Assembly: GCA_036732755.1 (NCBI GenBank)
Contig: DAINBU010000105.1
Coordinates: forward strand, 1 to 17,940
Length of the DNA: 17,940 nucleotides
From: DASRRB01 sp036732755
GTDB lineage: Bacteria; Planctomycetota; B15-G4; SIAN01
Direction of reading: 5' to 3'
Of this stretch, positions 16,105-17,940 are shown piece after piece; the first letter of the stretch is position 1, and the number at the start of each line of letters is the position of its first letter. A program made the position numbers and the translations under genes. The notes beneath the pieces are model-generated. The model saw only the letters and a program-made list of their open reading frames with translations. It searched no databases and was not told the origin of the DNA.

Positions 16105-17817
16105 ACGCTGCCGCCGTCGTCGCCGCCTCGCTCGCCGCCGCCGCGCTCTACGTCCTCGCCTTCCCGCCGGCCGACCTCGGCCCGCTCGCCTTCGTCGCGC
16201 TCGCGCCGTGGTGCGCGCTGGCGACGAAGCTCCGCGGGCTGCGGCTCTTCCTGACCAGTGCGCTGACCGGCGCGGTGCTGCTCACCTTCGGTTGCATGTG
16301 GATCGCCGCCAGCGCACCGTCGAACCTCCTGTTCATGGTGGTCCCCGAGTCGCTCTTCTTCGGGGGCTTCGCGCTGCTGCTGCGCGCGCTGCTGGTGACT
16401 CGGTCGCTTCCCGCGGCGGCGGCGCTGCCGATCGCGTTCACGGCGATGGAGTTCGTGCGCGGCCGCTGGCCGCTCGACGGCTTCCCGTGGCTCTCGCTCG
16501 GCTACTCGCAGCACCGCTTCCCGTGGTTCGCGCAGGTCGCCGACCTCGGCGGCGTCCACCTCGTCACGTTGCTGCTCGGCGTCGCGGCGGGCGCGCTCGC
16601 CGACGCGTTCATGCCGTGCCTCGACGAGCGGCGCACCCGGGGACGGCTGCGCGCGCTGCTGCCGGGCGCGGCCGCGCTGCTCCTCGCCTGCACCTACGGC
16701 GTCGTCCGCCGGAGCGGCGAGCTGCACACCGAGCCGGGGCCGGCGCTGCTGCTGGTGCAGCCGAACATCCCGCAGAAACTCAAGGACTCGGGCGAGCACG
16801 CCGGATCGACCCGTCAGCTCCATCTCGAGCTGGTCGCGAGCGCGAAGGCGGCCTCGAGCGAGCGCCCCGACGTCGTCGTCTGGTCCGAGACGATGCTGAA
16901 CGAGGTCGAGTACCCCGAGACGCTCGACGACCCGCGCCTGGCCGAACGCGAGCTCCGCCACTTCCGTCCGCTGGTCGACGCGGTCGGCGCGCCGCTGCTC
17001 GCCGGCGCCGTGACCTACNNNNNNNNNNTTCCGCGCCATCGGCGCCGACTTCGAGCACCGCGGCGCCGTGACCGACGAGTTCAAGCCGCCGAACGAGTGG
17101 GGCCCCGACGATCCGATCTCGGCGCGCGCCCGCATCTTCAACAGCGCGCTCTTCCTCGATCCGACCGGACAGCGCGTCGCGCAGTACGCCAAGCGCGTCC
17201 TCGTGCCGGGCGGCGAATACCTGCCCTGGATCGGCGGCTTCCCCGACGATCTCCAGCGATGGATCCGCCGGAGGGTGCTCGAAGCGGCGGGCTTCCTGAA
17301 CGAGCTCACCCCGGGCCGCCACGACGGCCTCGTCGCGCTGCCGAAGGGCGAGGCGACGGTGCGCGTCGGGATGACGATCTGCTTCGAGATCGCCTATCCC
17401 CACCTGTCGCGGTGGCAGGTCCGGGACGGCGCGACCTGCCTCCTCAATCTCTCGAACGAGGCGTGGTTCCCCGACACCGCCGAGTTCGAGCAGTACGCCG
17501 CGATGGCGTGGTTCCGGGCGGTCGAGACGCGCCGCTCGCTCGTCAAGGTCGCGAACAGCGGCCAGAGCGGCTGGATCGGCCCCGACGGCGAGCGCCACCT
17601 CTTCGCGAACGGGAAGGACGGCCGGCGCGACGGCTTCCCCGCCTCGGGGATCGTGCGCCCGACTTGCTCCGACGAGAGGACGCTCTACGTCCGGACCGGC
17701 GAGTGGGCCGGCGGCGGCTGCAGCCTCGCCGCGCTCGCGCTGCTCCTGGTCCGGCGGCGGAAGGCGGCCGGCGGAGGGGGCAGCGCGGCCGCTCCGCGCG
17801 CGCGTCCGGCCGGCTGA
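16101..17817 (+). CDS. lnt: Apolipoprotein N-acyltransferase Lnt (interrupted by an assembly gap)
   Basis: The inner-membrane enzyme that adds the third acyl chain to the N-terminal cysteine of lipoproteins. GTG 16101 overlaps the moeA stop and leads directly into the first membrane helix. About 306 residues are readable before the N run: several hydrophobic helices, FVRGRWPLDGFPWLSLGYSQ (typical of the family), LLVQPNIPQ, and VVVWSETM with the catalytic Glu (E267 in E. coli). After the gap 262 residues follow: YAKRVLVPGGEYLPW with catalytic Lys (K335), GMTICFEIAYP with catalytic Cys (C387), LSNEAWF and VKVANSGQSGWIGPDGE, then a final membrane helix near the Arg-rich end. The two halves differ in nominal frame by one base, but the 10 Ns are a placeholder, so this does not prove a frameshift. 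All three catalytic residues are present, so the gene is probably intact. Confidence 0.92.
17019..17028. other. Scaffold gap of 10 N
   Basis: Ten undetermined bases inside lnt. A run of exactly ten Ns is commonly a placeholder of unknown true length. A true gap length that is a multiple of three (for example 9 or 12) would restore one lnt frame. Confidence 0.95.
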
Positions 17818-17940
17818 TTCGGGGGACGAGCGCGACCGGCGAAACGTCCGGTTACTCGACCTCGTGTTGCTTCTATACGCCGTCGTTCGCGAGCGCGCGT
17901 CCGCGGGGGACGCTTTGGGAAACTGAATTGACAGTGTTCG
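17818..17940. other. Intergenic end of window
   Basis: No gene is seen after the lnt stop. A weak 5-bp hairpin (ACCGG/CCGGT, 17835-17852) has no T run, so I do not call it a terminator. The last bases contain TTGACA (17928-17933), a perfect -35 hexamer, but any -10 element would lie beyond the window, so a plus-strand promoter cannot be confirmed. Confidence 0.4.

Overview
The window is a very GC-rich bacterial contig, probably from a metagenome assembly because it contains a 10-N scaffold gap at 17019-17028. The apolipoprotein N-acyltransferase gene (lnt) implies a Gram-negative-type envelope. An MglA-like GTPase, a carboxypeptidase-regulatory-like repeat protein and a secreted peptidase-MA-like protein would suit a lineage such as Myxococcota, Planctomycetota or Acidobacteriota. 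That placement is inference only; nothing here fixes the phylum. No insertion sequence, phage gene or CRISPR array was seen.

Layout. 1-1167: the 3' end of an unrecognised Ala/Arg-rich protein (+). 1262-2827: an MglA-like GTPase domain joined by a Pro/Ala linker to a degenerate histidine-kinase-like region (+). 2832-4073: a secreted zinc-ribbon/peptidase-MA-like protein with an altered HExxH motif (+). Facing these on the minus strand are a six-repeat carboxypeptidase-regulatory-like protein (6101-4089) and a NifS-type cysteine desulfurase (7371-6229). Diverging from the desulfurase are a YugP-type membrane zinc peptidase (7430-8200) and a cyclodeaminase/cyclohydrolase family protein (8225-8866).

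The core of the window, 8867-14608, is an ISC iron-sulfur cluster operon: Rrf2/IscR-like regulator, iscS, iscU, iscA, hscB, hscA and iscX, all on the plus strand and closely spaced. IscS removes sulfur from cysteine, IscU is the assembly scaffold, IscA is an A-type carrier, HscB/HscA are the dedicated J-protein/Hsp70 pair, and IscX is an IscS-binding modulator. The ferredoxin gene (fdx) of the proteobacterial operon is absent. hscA and iscX share one uninterrupted frame, so they may be a natural fusion, although iscX also has its own good Shine-Dalgarno and ATG. The promoter region carries two similar palindromes (half-site about AAnYCGTAC, 7-nt spacer) flanking a candidate promoter, which are likely operators for the Rrf2 regulator.

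After the operon comes a minus-strand tRNA-Ala(CGC) with a textbook intrinsic terminator, then moeA (molybdenum cofactor synthesis) overlapping lnt by 4 bases. lnt is interrupted by the N gap. The last 120 bases hold no gene.

The observations most worth following up are the paired isc palindromes, the hscA-iscX reading frame, the GTPase-pseudokinase fusion and the altered metallopeptidase motif.
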